A DNA stretch of 64,000 nt. Origin: Thiohalobacter thiocyanaticus. GTDB taxonomy: Bacteria > Pseudomonadota > Gammaproteobacteria > Thiohalobacterales > Thiohalobacteraceae. Location of the stretch: positions 2,728,001 through 2,792,000 of the forward strand of contig NZ_AP018052.1 in assembly GCF_002356355.1 (NCBI RefSeq). Direction: 5' to 3'. Shown here in pieces: positions 46,612 to 57,827 of the stretch (position 1 is the stretch's first letter; each line of letters begins with the position of its first letter). Both the position numbers and the translations under genes were made by a program. The notes beneath the pieces are model-generated. The model was not told the DNA's origin. It searched no databases and saw only the letters and a program-made list of their open reading frames with translations.

Positions 46612-47736
46612 TCACTGCTCTTCCTGTTCCGCCACTCCGGCTGTCGATTGCACCAGGGGCTCGGATTGCGCTGCCGGTTCCGGCAACGCTTCCCCGGCCG
46701 GTGCCGCAGCCCCGGCCTCCGGGGACTGCGGGCCTGCGGAAGCATCCGGCACCGGCACCAGCCCGCTGCTGATGCCATGGCTGGCCTCCAGGTCCTCGCC
46801 CTGCTTCAGAATGATCTCCACCCGGCGGTTGCGGGCCCGGTTGGCGGGTGTGTCGTTGTCCACCAGCGGCTGGGTCTCGCCTGCGCCCTGCACCGAGAAG
46901 CGCGCCGGATCCAGTTGTACCGATTCCAGCATGCCATGCAGCACCGAGACCGCCCGCGCTGCCGACAGATCCCAGTTGGATCGGAACAGACCCTCGGCCA
47001 TGGGCACATTGTCCGTATGCCCCACTATGGCGATCCGGCCCGGGGTATCCTGCAGAATCTGCGCCACCCGCACCAGCACCGGCCGGAAGCTGTCGCGCAG
47101 ATCCACCCCGCCGGAGGCGAAGGAAGCCTTCTCGCGGATACGGATGACGATCTTCTCGTCCTCGGTCTCGATGTCGATCTGACCGCCTTCGATCTCCTTT
47201 GCCAGCGCCGCCCGCATCTGCGCCGCTGTCTGTTCCAGCCGCTGGCGACGCTCGGCGCGCTCGCGCGCCTTGATGATTTCCTCGGCTTCCGCCTTCGGCA
47301 TCACCACCAGCTGGTCATCGGGTGCCTTGAGCGCGTCGTCACGGTGGCGGTCGGCAGCGTCCTTGCCGCTGTCGCTGTGCTGTTCGGCGCCGTCGCTCTT
47401 CTTGAGCCGTTTGTCACCGGTATCGAGATTGCGCTTCATCTCGTCGGTGGTCATCTGCTCCATGACGTTGAAGGGCGTCGGGTCCGGCCGACCGGCGCTG
47501 AATTCCTTGGCGATGACGTTGATGCCCTTGGGCGGCTCCTTGACCCGGTACTTGCGCTGTACGCCGAAGGCCTCGCGCATGGAGCCGGCGATCTGCTTGT
47601 ACTTGGCCACGTCCATCTCGGAAAACGACAGCAGCAGCACGAAGAAGGACAGCAGGATCGACATCAGGTCGGCGAAGGTCATCACCCAGCCGGGTGCGCC
47701 TGCGCTCTTCTTCTTCCTTGACGCTGCCGTATCCAT
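46612..47736 (-). CDS. motB: Flagellar stator protein MotB/PomB
   Basis: 374 residues. A single N-terminal helix carries the ion-binding Asp (D23) in PGWVMTFADLMSILLSFFVLLLSF. A long charged periplasmic linker (about 60-185) and an OmpA-like peptidoglycan-binding domain (about 190-310: AIVGHTDNVPMAEG, NWDLSAARAVSV, NRARNRRVEI) follow. After that comes an Ala/Pro/Glu-rich tail of about 55 residues. The helix sequence and the PomA partner suggest sodium rather than proton coupling. Thirty bases after pomA. Confidence 0.92.
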   Translation of the reverse strand: MDTAASRKKKSAGAPGWVMTFADLMSILLSFFVLLLSFSEMDVAKYKQIAGSMREAFGVQRKYRVKEPPKGINVIAKEFSAGRPDPTPFNVMEQMTTDEMKRNLDTGDKRLKKSDGAEQHSDSGKDAADRHRDDALKAPDDQLVVMPKAEAEEIIKARERAERRQRLEQTAAQMRAALAKEIEGGQIDIETEDEKIVIRIREKASFASGGVDLRDSFRPVLVRVAQILQDTPGRIAIVGHTDNVPMAEGLFRSNWDLSAARAVSVLHGMLESVQLDPARFSVQGAGETQPLVDNDTPANRARNRRVEIILKQGEDLEASHGISSGLVPVPDASAGPQSPEAGAAAPAGEALPEPAAQSEPLVQSTAGVAEQEEQ

Positions 47737-47766
47737 CCAACCTGCCCCCTGGCCTCAAATCGCCTG

Positions 47767-48534
47767 TCAGGCCGCTTCCTGCTCTTCCTCTTCCCGCTGA
47801 CTCGGCGGGAGATAGGTCTTGAGCAGTTCTTCCATGACCCGGGGATTGATACCTTCCTGAATGCCGTTGATCGCCTCCAGGATCAGCTGCTTGTTCAACC
47901 GCTCCTCCATGGTGCGGTGCTCGAGCTTGTCGGCGATGGGCAGGGCGATGGCATTGGCGATGATGGCACCGTAGAGAGTGGTAAGCAGAGCGATGGCCAT
48001 GGCCGGACCGATCTTCTTCGGATCGTCCATGGAGGAGAGCATCTGCACCAGGCCGATCAGGGTGCCGATCATGCCCATGGCCGGCGCGACATCGCCGATC
48101 GCCTTGAAGATGGCCTGACCGCGCTCGTGGCGCTCGATGGTCAGGTCGATGTCCTTGTTCAGCATACTGCGCACGAACTCAGGCTCGTGACCGTCGACGC
48201 AGAAATTGATGCCGCGGCGCAGGAAGCGGTTGTTGATCTCCTGGTTCTCCAGGCCCAGCACGCCTTCCTTGCGCGCCACATTGGCCAGGGCTACGCCCTC
48301 ACGGATCAGATCGGCAGGGTCCTCGCTCTTGTGCACGAAGGCCTTCAGCGCCACCTTGAAGGCGCCCAGAAAATGCGCCAGGGGGAATTTCACCAGCACG
48401 GCCATCATGGTGCCGCCCATCACAATCAGGAAGGACGGCACATTGAGAAAGATCAGCGCGCTGCCGCCGACGAAGATCGCCGCCGTGATCACGCCGATGG
48501 CGCCGATCAGACCGATGAGTGTCGCGAGATCCAC
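47767..48534 (-). CDS. pomA: Flagellar stator protein MotA/PomA
   Basis: 255 residues with four membrane helices (about 5-25, 33-50, 150-170, 183-203). The family loop LKAFVHKSEDPADLIREGVALANVARKEGVLGLE and the proline-bearing VAPAMGMIGTLIGLVQML with DDPKKIGPAMAIALLTTLYGAI are clear. Length and helix sequence match PomA of sodium-driven motors. The start is a GTG at 48534 with GGAGA eight bases upstream. No other flagellar gene is nearby. Confidence 0.93.
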   Translation of the reverse strand: MDLATLIGLIGAIGVITAAIFVGGSALIFLNVPSFLIVMGGTMMAVLVKFPLAHFLGAFKVALKAFVHKSEDPADLIREGVALANVARKEGVLGLENQEINNRFLRRGINFCVDGHEPEFVRSMLNKDIDLTIERHERGQAIFKAIGDVAPAMGMIGTLIGLVQMLSSMDDPKKIGPAMAIALLTTLYGAIIANAIALPIADKLEHRTMEERLNKQLILEAINGIQEGINPRVMEELLKTYLPPSQREEEEQEAA

Positions 48535-48855
48535 TGTCTGTTTCTCCGGGGTAGCGTCAAATCAAGCACAGCAGGACGGGGCCCGCGCCCATGCGGGCGG
48601 GCCAGTGGACCGGATTATTCGGGCAGTTCCCTGTGTCCAGCCTGGACAGGCCCATGCGGCCGTCTCCCTGGGTCCCTTCAACTATATGAATTCGATGAAT
48701 TTATTGATTTACCCACAAATCCATCGGTCCCTGACCCTGTATCGCCCCCCGCCGGGTATTCTTGAGCGCGGAAATGCGTGCCGTACGCGGGCGGCGCAGC
48801 ACCCGAGCCGGGGCGGATCGGTTACAATGTGTGCCGGCGCAAGCGGGAAGGACGC
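48535..48855. other. Divergent gap between pomA and the AMP-phosphorylase-like gene
   Basis: The pomA side holds a very GC-rich hairpin (GGCCCGC at 48580-48586 with GCGGGCC at 48596-48602), which lies in the pomA leader. The centre (about 48680-48715) is AT-rich and likely carries promoters. TTACAATG at 48830-48837 may be the -10 for the rightward gene. No small gene or RNA was recognised. Confidence 0.4.
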
Positions 48856-50421
48856 ATGAATAAACAGAAGGTTGAAGCCAGCCCGGTGCACAATGGCGAA
48901 CTGGCCCTGAAACGGGTCGCCATCGACACCTACCGGGAGAACGTCGCCTATCTGCACCGCGACTGCCACGTCTACCGGGCCGAGGGTTTCCAGGCCCTGT
49001 CCAAGATCCAGATCCGCCATGGCGAGCACCGCATCCTGGCCGTGCTCAACGTGGTCGATGACGAGGCCATCGTCGATCCGGGCGAACTGGGGCTGTCGGA
49101 GCAGGCCTTCGCCCAGTTCGGCGCCGAGGCCGGCGCCCGGGTCAGCGCCGCCCATGCCGAGCCGCCGCGCTCGATGGAGGCCGTACGGCGCAAGATGAAC
49201 GGCGAGATCCTGGGCGAAGCGGACTTCACCGCCATCGCCCGCGACATCAACGACCATCTCTACTCCAAGACCGAACTGGCCGCCTTCCTGGTCGCCTCCG
49301 GCCAGACCGGACTGGACCGCGACGAGATCCTGTATCTGACCCGCGCCATGTTCGAGACCGGCGAGCGGCTGAACTGGGAGGAGCCGCTGGTCGCCGACAA
49401 GCACTGCATCGGTGGCATTCCCGGCAACCGCACCTCGATGCTGGTCGTACCCATCATCGCCGCCCACGGCATGCTCATCCCCAAGACCTCCAGCCGCGCC
49501 ATCACCTCGCCCTCGGGCACCGCCGACACCATGGAGGTGCTGGCCAACGTCGAGCTCTCGCCCGAGGCGCTGTACCACCTGGGCCACCAGCACCGCGGCT
49601 GCCTGGCCTGGGGCGGCACCGCGCACCTGGCGCCGGTCGATGACATCCTGATCTCGGTGGAACGCCCGCTGGGACTGGACTCGCAGGGCCTGATGGTGGC
49701 CTCCATCCTGTCCAAGAAACTGGCCGCCGGCTCCACCCACCTGCTGATCGACATCCCGGTCGGCCCCACCGCCAAGGTCCGGCACATGCGCCAGGCCCTG
49801 GCGCTGCGCAAGCTGTTCGAATTCGTCGGCGATCACCTGGGCATCCACCTGGAGGTGGTCATCACCGACGGCCGCCAGCCGGTCGGGCGCGGCATCGGCC
49901 CGGTGCTGGAGGTGCGCGACGTGCTTCAGGTGCTGGAGAACGATCCCGACGCCCCGGCCGATCTGCGTCAGAAGTCCCTGCACCTGGCCGGGCGCATCCT
50001 GGAATTCGATCCCGACGTGCGCGGCGGCTTCGGCTACGCCATTGCCCGCGACATCCTGGAATCGGGCCGGGCGCTGGAAAAGCTTCAGGCCATTATCGCC
50101 GCCCAGGGCGCCCGCGAGGCCGACCTGGAACCCGGACCGCTGAATTTCGAGATCAAGGCGCGGGAGGACGGCATCGTCACCGCCATCGACAACTACCGCC
50201 TGGGCCGCATCGCCCGCCTGGCCGGCGCGCCCATGGGCAAGGGTGCCGGCGTGGATCTGCTGGTCAAGGTCGGTGATCGGGTGCGCGCGGGCGAGCCGCT
50301 GTATCGCGTCCACGCCGAGGTCAAGGCCGATTTCGAGTTCGCCCGCCAGCTGTGCGAACGGGACTCGGGCTACAGCCTTGGCGATCATCCGCCGCCGGCC
50401 CAGATCGAGCCGTTCAATTGA
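48856..50421 (+). CDS. AMP phosphorylase / thymidine phosphorylase-like protein
   Basis: 521 residues in the nucleoside-phosphorylase (PyNP) superfamily, of the long AMP-phosphorylase type. An N-terminal beta domain of about 85 residues is followed by [18 protein letters not shown], the phosphate-binding region [19 protein letters not shown] and [18 protein letters not shown], and a C-terminal barrel-sandwich ending with [16 protein letters not shown]. Archaeal members split AMP into adenine and ribose-1,5-bisphosphate. It is next to a PRPP synthetase gene, fitting nucleotide salvage. AGG lies eight bases before the ATG. Confidence 0.88.
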   Translation: MNKQKVEASPVHNGELALKRVAIDTYRENVAYLHRDCHVYRAEGFQALSKIQIRHGEHRILAVLNVVDDEAIVDPGELGLSEQAFAQFGAEAGARVSAAHAEPPRSMEAVRRKMNGEILGEADFTAIARDINDHLYSKTELAAFLVASGQTGLDRDEILYLTRAMFETGERLNWEEPLVADKHCIGGIPGNRTSMLVVPIIAAHGMLIPKTSSRAITSPSGTADTMEVLANVELSPEALYHLGHQHRGCLAWGGTAHLAPVDDILISVERPLGLDSQGLMVASILSKKLAAGSTHLLIDIPVGPTAKVRHMRQALALRKLFEFVGDHLGIHLEVVITDGRQPVGRGIGPVLEVRDVLQVLENDPDAPADLRQKSLHLAGRILEFDPDVRGGFGYAIARDILESGRALEKLQAIIAAQGAREADLEPGPLNFEIKAREDGIVTAIDNYRLGRIARLAGAPMGKGAGVDLLVKVGDRVRAGEPLYRVHAEVKADFEFARQLCERDSGYSLGDHPPPAQIEPFN

Positions 50422-50425
50422 CTTC

Positions 50426-50649
50426 GGCCACGGAATACACGGAAAGCACGGACACTTCAATAATCAAGGAAACTGTGGTTATCCTTCTTCCCGTCATTCC
50501 CGCCAAGGCGGGAATCCAGATGTAGGTCGGGTTAGCGCAGCGTAACCCGACACAACCGCGGCCCAGTGTCGGGTTACGCCCTGTCGGGCTAACCCGACCT
50601 ACGTTGCTGATCATTGGAGTGTCCGTGCTTTCCGTGTTTTCCGTGGCCA
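50426..50649. repeat. Family D element enclosing half of an A element and a complete B element
   Basis: D arms: GGCCACGGAATACACGGAAA (from 50426) and TTTCCGTGTTTTCCGTGGCC (to 50648). Inside, only the left half of an A element is present (50492-50520, CGTCATTCCCGCCAAGGCGG) and a complete B element begins directly after it (50522-50603). The order suggests B inserted into A and the right half of A was then lost. Confidence 0.88.
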
Positions 50650-50662
50650 ATGAAATTTCGCA

Positions 50663-51565
50663 ATGGAGCTGATGTTGAGCACACCCCTGCTGCTGAGCTT
50701 CCCCGACAGCCAAACTCAGGCACAAGCACTGGCCGAAACGCTCGGCCTCGAACACGCGGCCATCGACCGCCACGTCTTTCCCGACGGCGAATCCCGGCTG
50801 CGGCTGCCGGCGGAACTGCCGCGGCGGCTGCTCCTCTACCGCAGCCTGCACTATCCGAATGACAAGCTGGTCGAGCTGCAGCTGGTCACCGCCGCCGCCC
50901 GCGCCACCGGCGTGCAGCACATCACCCTGGTCGCGCCCTACCTGTGCTACATGCGCCAGGACACGGCCTTCCAGCCCGGCGAGATCATCAGCCAGACCCA
51001 CATCGGCCGCTGGCTGGCCGGCCAGATCGACGCCCTGATCACGGTCGATCCGCACCTGCACCGGGTGCATCATCTGGCCGACGCCGTACCGGTCGAACCC
51101 GCGCTGAGCCTGTCGGCCGCCGGTCTGCTGGGCGCCTACATCGCCGGCCGGTGCGAGAACCCGCTGCTGCTGGGACCGGACGAGGAATCCGCCCAGTGGC
51201 TGGACCAGGCCGCCCAGGCCGCCGGCGCCGAGGCGGCGCTGGCACACAAGCTGCGTCGCGGCGACCGGGAGGTCCGCATCACCCTGCCGGAGCGCGACTT
51301 CAGCGGCCGCGAGGTGGTGCTGATCGACGATATCGCCAGTACCGGCCACACCCTGGCCGAGACCGCTGCCGCAATACTGGCCCGCGGCGCGCGCTCGGTG
51401 GATGCCGCCCTCACCCATGCGCTGTTCGCCGGCGATGCCCTGGAGCGGCTGCGGGCCGCCGGCATCCACCGGGTCTGGAGCACTGACAGCATCCCGCACC
51501 CGAGCAACGTGATTCCGCTTGCACCGCTGCTGGCCACGGCCCTGCGCGAACGCCGGCTGGCCTGA
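50663..51565 (+). CDS. prs: Ribose-phosphate pyrophosphokinase (PRPP synthetase), short type
   Basis: 300 residues. The pattern is that of Prs: FPDGESRLRLP, DKLVELQLVTAAARATG, VAPYLCYMRQDTAFQPGE, then the PRPP-binding motif VVLIDDIASTGHTLAETA and a terminal THALFAGDALERL. It is shorter than the usual 315-residue Prs and closer to archaeal-type enzymes. It probably acts with the neighbouring AMP-phosphorylase-like enzyme rather than as the main cellular Prs. The start is uncertain: ATG at 50663, ATG at 50672 or TTG at 50675 are all possible, with GGAG between. Confidence 0.85.
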   Translation: MELMLSTPLLLSFPDSQTQAQALAETLGLEHAAIDRHVFPDGESRLRLPAELPRRLLLYRSLHYPNDKLVELQLVTAAARATGVQHITLVAPYLCYMRQDTAFQPGEIISQTHIGRWLAGQIDALITVDPHLHRVHHLADAVPVEPALSLSAAGLLGAYIAGRCENPLLLGPDEESAQWLDQAAQAAGAEAALAHKLRRGDREVRITLPERDFSGREVVLIDDIASTGHTLAETAAAILARGARSVDAALTHALFAGDALERLRAAGIHRVWSTDSIPHPSNVIPLAPLLATALRERRLA

Positions 51566-52215
51566 TGCCGCTGCACCTGCTGCCCTTTCTGTTCCTGCTC
51601 CTGCTGCTGCTGGCGGTGGTCCAGGTCGGCGCGCTCACGCTCGCCTTCGACAAACTGGGCCTGTCGCCTGCCGGCGGTTTCATCCTGCTCACCGCCTCCA
51701 TCCTGGGCAGCCTGATCAATCTGCCCCTGGCGCGCATCGATACCGGCCGGGTGGAACCGCTGCCGCGCAGCTGGTGGGCGCACGGCTTTCTGCGTCACCC
51801 GCCGGCCTTCACCGGCACCACCCTGGTCGCAGTCAATGTGGGCGGCGGCCTGATCCCGGTCGCCTTCTCGCTCTATCTGCTGCTGACCCAGCCGGTCAGC
51901 CTCGGCGCTGCCCTGCTGGCCGTGGCCGCCGTCAGCCTGATCAGTTTCGCCTTCAGCCGGCCGGTGGCCGGACTGGGCATCGGCATGCCCATCTTCATCG
52001 CCCCGGTCACGGCTGCACTGGTCGCCCTGCTGATCGACCTGGAACAGGCCGCGCCGCTGGCCTACATCGGCGGCACCCTCGGGGTGCTGGTCGGCGCCGA
52101 CCTGCTGCGGCTGGGGGATATTCGCCGGCTCGCCACTCCCATCGCCTCGATCGGCGGCGCCGGCACCTTTGACGGCATCTTCATTACCGGCATCATTGCA
52201 GTGTTGCTGACGTAA
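51565..52215 (+). CDS. DUF1614 domain membrane protein
   Basis: 216 residues, with about seven hydrophobic helices and no signal peptide. The DUF1614 signature appears at AVNVGGGLIPVAFSLYLL and at the end, ASIGGAGTFDGIFITGIIAVLL. The ATG shares one base with the stop of the PRPP synthetase gene (TGATG), so they are coupled. Function is unknown; coupling to a PRPP synthetase and an AMP phosphorylase suggests a link with nucleotide or ribose-phosphate use. Confidence 0.85.
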   Translation: MPLHLLPFLFLLLLLLAVVQVGALTLAFDKLGLSPAGGFILLTASILGSLINLPLARIDTGRVEPLPRSWWAHGFLRHPPAFTGTTLVAVNVGGGLIPVAFSLYLLLTQPVSLGAALLAVAAVSLISFAFSRPVAGLGIGMPIFIAPVTAALVALLIDLEQAAPLAYIGGTLGVLVGADLLRLGDIRRLATPIASIGGAGTFDGIFITGIIAVLLT

Positions 52216-52257
52216 TCTCACAACGATCGGGAAGAATTGACGACAGTACCGAAAAAG

Positions 52258-52330
52258 CCGTCATTCCCGCGAAGGCGGGAATCCAGTGACCACAGCGGTG
52301 TCTGGATCCCGGCTTTCGCCGGGATGACGG
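52258..52330. repeat. Family A inverted-repeat element
   Basis: CGTCATTCCCGCGAAGGCGG mirrored by CCGGCTTTCGCCGGGATGACGG, with GAATCCAG / CTGGATCC inside. A single full-length copy between the DUF1614 and SDR genes, not nested in another family. Confidence 0.88.
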
Positions 52331-52367
52331 AAAACCGGATCGCGCCCCGACCGACACTGGATAACCT

Positions 52368-53207
52368 ATGAAAGACAACAGCAACCGCCCCATCCTCATC
52401 ACCGGCTGTTCCAGCGGCATCGGCGAACACTGCGCATCCGGGCTGCAGGCACGCGGCTACCGGGTGTTCGCGACAGCGCGCAAACCGGAAGATGCAGCAC
52501 GCCTGGAGGCTCAGGGCCTGGAGGCGCTGCAGCTGGATCTGGACGACAGCACCTCCATCCGGGCAGCAGCAGAGGAGGTGCTGTCGCGCACGGACGGTCG
52601 TCTCTACGGCCTGTTCAACAATGCCGGCTACGGCCAGCCCGGCGCGGTCGAGGATCTGTCGCGGGAGGCACTGCGCCGGCAGTTCGAGACCAATGTCTTC
52701 GGCACCCTGGAACTGACCAATGCCCTGATTCCCGCCATGCGCCGCCACGGTGAAGGCCGCATCGTCCAGAACAGTTCGGTACTGGGGCTGGTCGCGCTAC
52801 GCTGGCGCGGCGCCTACAACGCCAGCAAGTTTGCGCTGGAAGGCTTCTACGACACCCTGCGGCTGGAGCTGCAGGGCAGCGGCATCCACTGCGTACTGAT
52901 CGAACCGGGCCCGATCCGCTCGAACTTCCGGGCCAACGCCCTGGCCCGCTTTCGCGAGCATATCGACAGCGAGCACAGCGCCCACCGGGCGGCCTATGCC
53001 GCCGTGCTGGAGCGCCTGACCCGGGCGGGGCCGGCGGCACCCTTCACCCTGGGCCCCGAAGCGGTGCTGGACAAGCTGGTCCTGGCTCTGGAACAGCCAC
53101 GCCCGCGGCCGCGTTATTACGTGACCGTGCCGACATATCTGTTCGGGTATCTGAAACGGCTGCTGTCGACCCGGATGCTGGACCGGGTGCTGGCAAGGAT
53201 TGAATGA
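52368..53207 (+). CDS. Short-chain dehydrogenase/reductase
   Basis: 279 residues, classical SDR: NAD(P)-binding TGCSSGIGEH (about 13-22), NNAGYGQPGAVED (about 85-97), the catalytic Ser in VQNSSVLGLVA and YNASK with Tyr and Lys (about 154-158), and PGPIRSNF after it. An Arg in FATARKPED after the second strand points to NADP. The C-terminus is longer than usual (about 210-279) and basic. Substrate unknown. It stands alone. Confidence 0.9.
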   Translation: MKDNSNRPILITGCSSGIGEHCASGLQARGYRVFATARKPEDAARLEAQGLEALQLDLDDSTSIRAAAEEVLSRTDGRLYGLFNNAGYGQPGAVEDLSREALRRQFETNVFGTLELTNALIPAMRRHGEGRIVQNSSVLGLVALRWRGAYNASKFALEGFYDTLRLELQGSGIHCVLIEPGPIRSNFRANALARFREHIDSEHSAHRAAYAAVLERLTRAGPAAPFTLGPEAVLDKLVLALEQPRPRPRYYVTVPTYLFGYLKRLLSTRMLDRVLARIE

Positions 53208-53217
53208 ATACGGAAAT

Positions 53218-53300
53218 GCAGGATGGGGGCAGGCGCTGACGCTGCAACCCCTCAATCACTCGGGAAAAGATGGGTTGCGCTTCGCTCCACCCATCCTACG
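53218..53300. repeat. Degenerate family C element
   Basis: The right half is intact (GATGGGTTGCGCTTCGC then TCCACCCATCCTACGG), but the left half is eroded (GCAGGATGGGGGCAGGCG). It overlaps the 3' flank of the SDR gene and the end of the next, leftward small gene region. Confidence 0.65.
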
Positions 53301-53301
53301 G

Positions 53302-53520
53302 TCAGGCCCTGACGTCGAGATTGCGACCGACCCGGGCCTCGGGATCCGGGGCCGGGCGCTCCGGGGCGACGGGTTCCGGTGCGGACTCGACCGGCTGTCG
53401 GGCACTCTGCGCCTGGAGTTCGCCGGCCTTGTTCAGCGTCTTCACGGCACTGGCCGTGTCGGGAGCCGCCGTGCGCATGACGGATTCGATCACGCTGCTG
53501 CCACTGCCATTGATATCCAT
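53302..53520 (-). CDS. Possible small protein, YjfB-like
   Basis: A 72-codon frame that begins MDINGSGSSVIESVMRTA and contains DTASAVKTLNKAGELQAQSA, then a Pro/Glu-rich tail. The opening MDI and the Ala/Lys helix recall small putative motility proteins (YjfB type), but the match is weak. The ribosome-binding site is poor. It lies alone in a 460-base gap between the SDR and phosphodiesterase genes. The remaining sequence to the right (53521-53667) shows nothing recognisable. Confidence 0.45.
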   Translation of the reverse strand: MDINGSGSSVIESVMRTAAPDTASAVKTLNKAGELQAQSARQPVESAPEPVAPERPAPDPEARVGRNLDVRA

Positions 53521-53667
53521 TGCGATTACTCTGCGGTCTGCGGGTCTACCGAGTTTAACGGCCGGCCGGCCGCAGGCTTTAACGGCGGCTGGGATTGCTG
53601 CCGCAGGACTGTATAACACAATGATTTCATTGATAAGGACCGACCCGGATCAGGGCCGCTGTCCACA

Positions 53668-54831
53668 TCACCCGCACGGCTGAACGATCAGCGGAACCTC
53701 CATCTCCTCCCGACTCGCACCGCTGTGCACACCGGCGAAGCTGAAAGGCCTTTCATCGCCCAGGGTATCCTTGATGACATAGTTGTCCTTCATCAGCAGC
53801 ACATAATCGCCCAGGCGGCTGTCGAGCTCCGGATGCGACTCGCCCGGCCCCAGCCAGCCCTGCGCCACCAGATCGGCGGCCGGCAGCAGGGTGCAATACC
53901 CGGCCAGTTGGGTGGTGACATAGTCCTCGAAACGCTGCCGGGCACGCGGGCGCACATAACAACTGGCCGCACGCGGCTCACCGCACAACGGCAGGGTCAG
54001 GCAGTCGCGCAGTTCGGGATGCTGCTCCAGGCGCACATGACGATCCGCAGCCGTATCGATGTGGCCATGATCCGCGGTCAACAGCACCAGGCTATCGGTG
54101 CCGGCCAACTCCCGCGTCAACCCGACCCACCACTCATCAAGCGCCTCGAACAGCACCGCCGTCGCGGGACTGGCCACGCCCTCATGATGAATGCAGCTGT
54201 CGAGTTCCGGCCAGTAGATCCAGGTCAGGCTCGGTTCCGGCTGCAGGCGCAGCTGCTGCACCAGGCCTTCGCCCAGTCGTTCCAGCGAGGCATAGCCGGT
54301 GCGGACGGCCGGCGCGGTCAGGGTGGTACTGTAGGGGGAATTGACAATGGCCTCGGGCAGCCAGGCACGGCAGGTCCGCTCGACATCGGCCAGGAAGGGA
54401 CGGGTGTCGATCACCTGCGGCACCGACAGTCCCAGCTTGCGCAGATCCACGCCGCCGGCCCGGGTTACGAAGGGCAGAATGGTCGCGACGACCCCGGCCT
54501 CGCGCAGCCACTGGAACCAGCCGGTCACAGCATGCTGACGCGGCGGCCGGCCGGTGAGCAGGCTGGTGATGGCGCTGGCGGTAGTGGTGGGAAACACCGA
54601 GGTCAGAATACGGCGCGAGGCCCGGGCCAGGCTGGAATCGGGGAACTGCCGCAGTACGTTCTCGCCCAGGCCATCGATGACGACCAGCAGGATGTGACGG
54701 GCCGCCGCCAGTTCCTTCAGGTCCAGCCCGGTCAGCGGCAGGCATGCATCCGACCCGCCCGTCCCCAGCGCGGCGCGCAGGCTCTGCATCAGGTTCACCA
54801 GGCTGCCGCCATGATAGTCCGGCTTGATCAT
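53668..54831 (-). CDS. Alkaline-phosphatase-superfamily phosphodiesterase / nucleotide pyrophosphatase
   Basis: 387 residues without signal peptide. The type I phosphodiesterase fold is marked by metal ligands in LLVVIDGLGENVL (about 47-59), the nucleophile Thr in SVFPTTTASAITSLLTGRPP (about 77-96), WPELDSCIHHEG (about 207-218), TADHGHID (about 253-260), and the C-terminal His in FAGVHSGASREEME. Substrate is unknown; nucleotides or phosphodiester lipids are possible. It begins about 65 bases left of a terminator, so it needs its own promoter there or read-through. Function class is firm, specificity is not. Confidence 0.85.
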   Translation of the reverse strand: MIKPDYHGGSLVNLMQSLRAALGTGGSDACLPLTGLDLKELAAARHILLVVIDGLGENVLRQFPDSSLARASRRILTSVFPTTTASAITSLLTGRPPRQHAVTGWFQWLREAGVVATILPFVTRAGGVDLRKLGLSVPQVIDTRPFLADVERTCRAWLPEAIVNSPYSTTLTAPAVRTGYASLERLGEGLVQQLRLQPEPSLTWIYWPELDSCIHHEGVASPATAVLFEALDEWWVGLTRELAGTDSLVLLTADHGHIDTAADRHVRLEQHPELRDCLTLPLCGEPRAASCYVRPRARQRFEDYVTTQLAGYCTLLPAADLVAQGWLGPGESHPELDSRLGDYVLLMKDNYVIKDTLGDERPFSFAGVHSGASREEMEVPLIVQPCG

Positions 54832-54895
54832 ACCGGCACCTTACGCCGGGGACAGCAACGGGTTCAAGACACCCCCCTCACTCCTCACTCAAGAC

Positions 54896-54923
54896 AAAAA
54901 AAGCCCCGCGGGGGACACGGGGC
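54896..54923 (-). terminator. Rho-independent terminator facing left
   Basis: On the minus strand GCCCCG (54923-54918) pairs with CGGGGC (54908-54903), and a run of seven T follows. It could serve clpB, whose stop is about 300 bases to the right, but a separate promoter and stem-loop lie much closer. Confidence 0.88.
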
Positions 54924-55003
54924 ACGCCTGACTTGGCGAGGTAATGTCACCAGTATCAGGTGGAGGAGTCTCACAGTTCCAACCATTTCCAGGTTCAAAC
55001 TGT
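54896..55003 (-). ncRNA. Candidate small RNA, possibly FNR-type regulated
   Basis: About 108 bases on the minus strand. The 5' end forms a stem-loop (ACAGTT 55003-54998 with AACTGT 54978-54973; inner AACC with GGTT). A single-stranded stretch follows with CUCCUCC (54968-54962), a perfect complement of a Shine-Dalgarno sequence. A short hairpin (CACC/GGTG, 54962-54948) and the terminator complete it. A -10-like TAATAT (55013-55008) precedes the stem, and an FNR-type box lies just upstream. No reading frame with a ribosome-binding site is seen. The exact 5' end is uncertain. Confidence 0.5.
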
Positions 55004-55026
55004 ATAGATATTAGATAGACCCTGCG

Positions 55027-55040
55027 CTGATCTAAATCAA
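55027..55040 (-). promoter_or_regulatory. FNR/Anr-type box
   Basis: TTGATTTAGATCAG matches the FNR consensus TTGAT-N4-ATCAA at nine of ten positions. It lies 13 bases before TAATAT and 20 bases before TATACA; the latter spacing fits an FNR-activated promoter better, the former fits the predicted RNA 5' end better. The two options cannot be separated by eye. Confidence 0.5.
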
Positions 55041-55075
55041 GTCCGGACAGGTAAATCTATTGAAACAATCCGACG

Positions 55076-55155
55076 CCGTAGGATGGGTGAAGCGCAGCGT
55101 AACCCATCGCTTCTCAGGCAATGATGGGTTCCGCTTTGCTTCACCCATCCTACGG
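55076..55155. repeat. Family C inverted-repeat element
   Basis: CCGTAGGATGGGTGAAGCGC is mirrored by GCTTCACCCATCCTACGG; inner GTAACCCATC / GATGGGTTCC. It lies between the FNR-type box and the end of clpB. Confidence 0.88.
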
Positions 55156-55226
55156 CAATGACGCAAATGCGCGTCGGGTCCGCCGCCGCATAAGCAGTTT
55201 TCACCTATGCCGCACACATCCGGCCA

Positions 55227-57827
<2,601 letters not shown>

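Noticed and set aside
50663-51565. The PRPP synthetase gene as the main, housekeeping prs
   Set aside because: In gammaproteobacteria the main prs is normally next to ispE or rplY/pth; this short copy is coupled to AMP phosphorylase and DUF1614 and is more likely a specialised paralogue. The symbol is kept for the enzyme type only.
55027-55040. FNR-type box as a regulator of clpB
   Set aside because: It lies downstream of the clpB stop and on the strand leading away from the gene, so it cannot control the clpB start.
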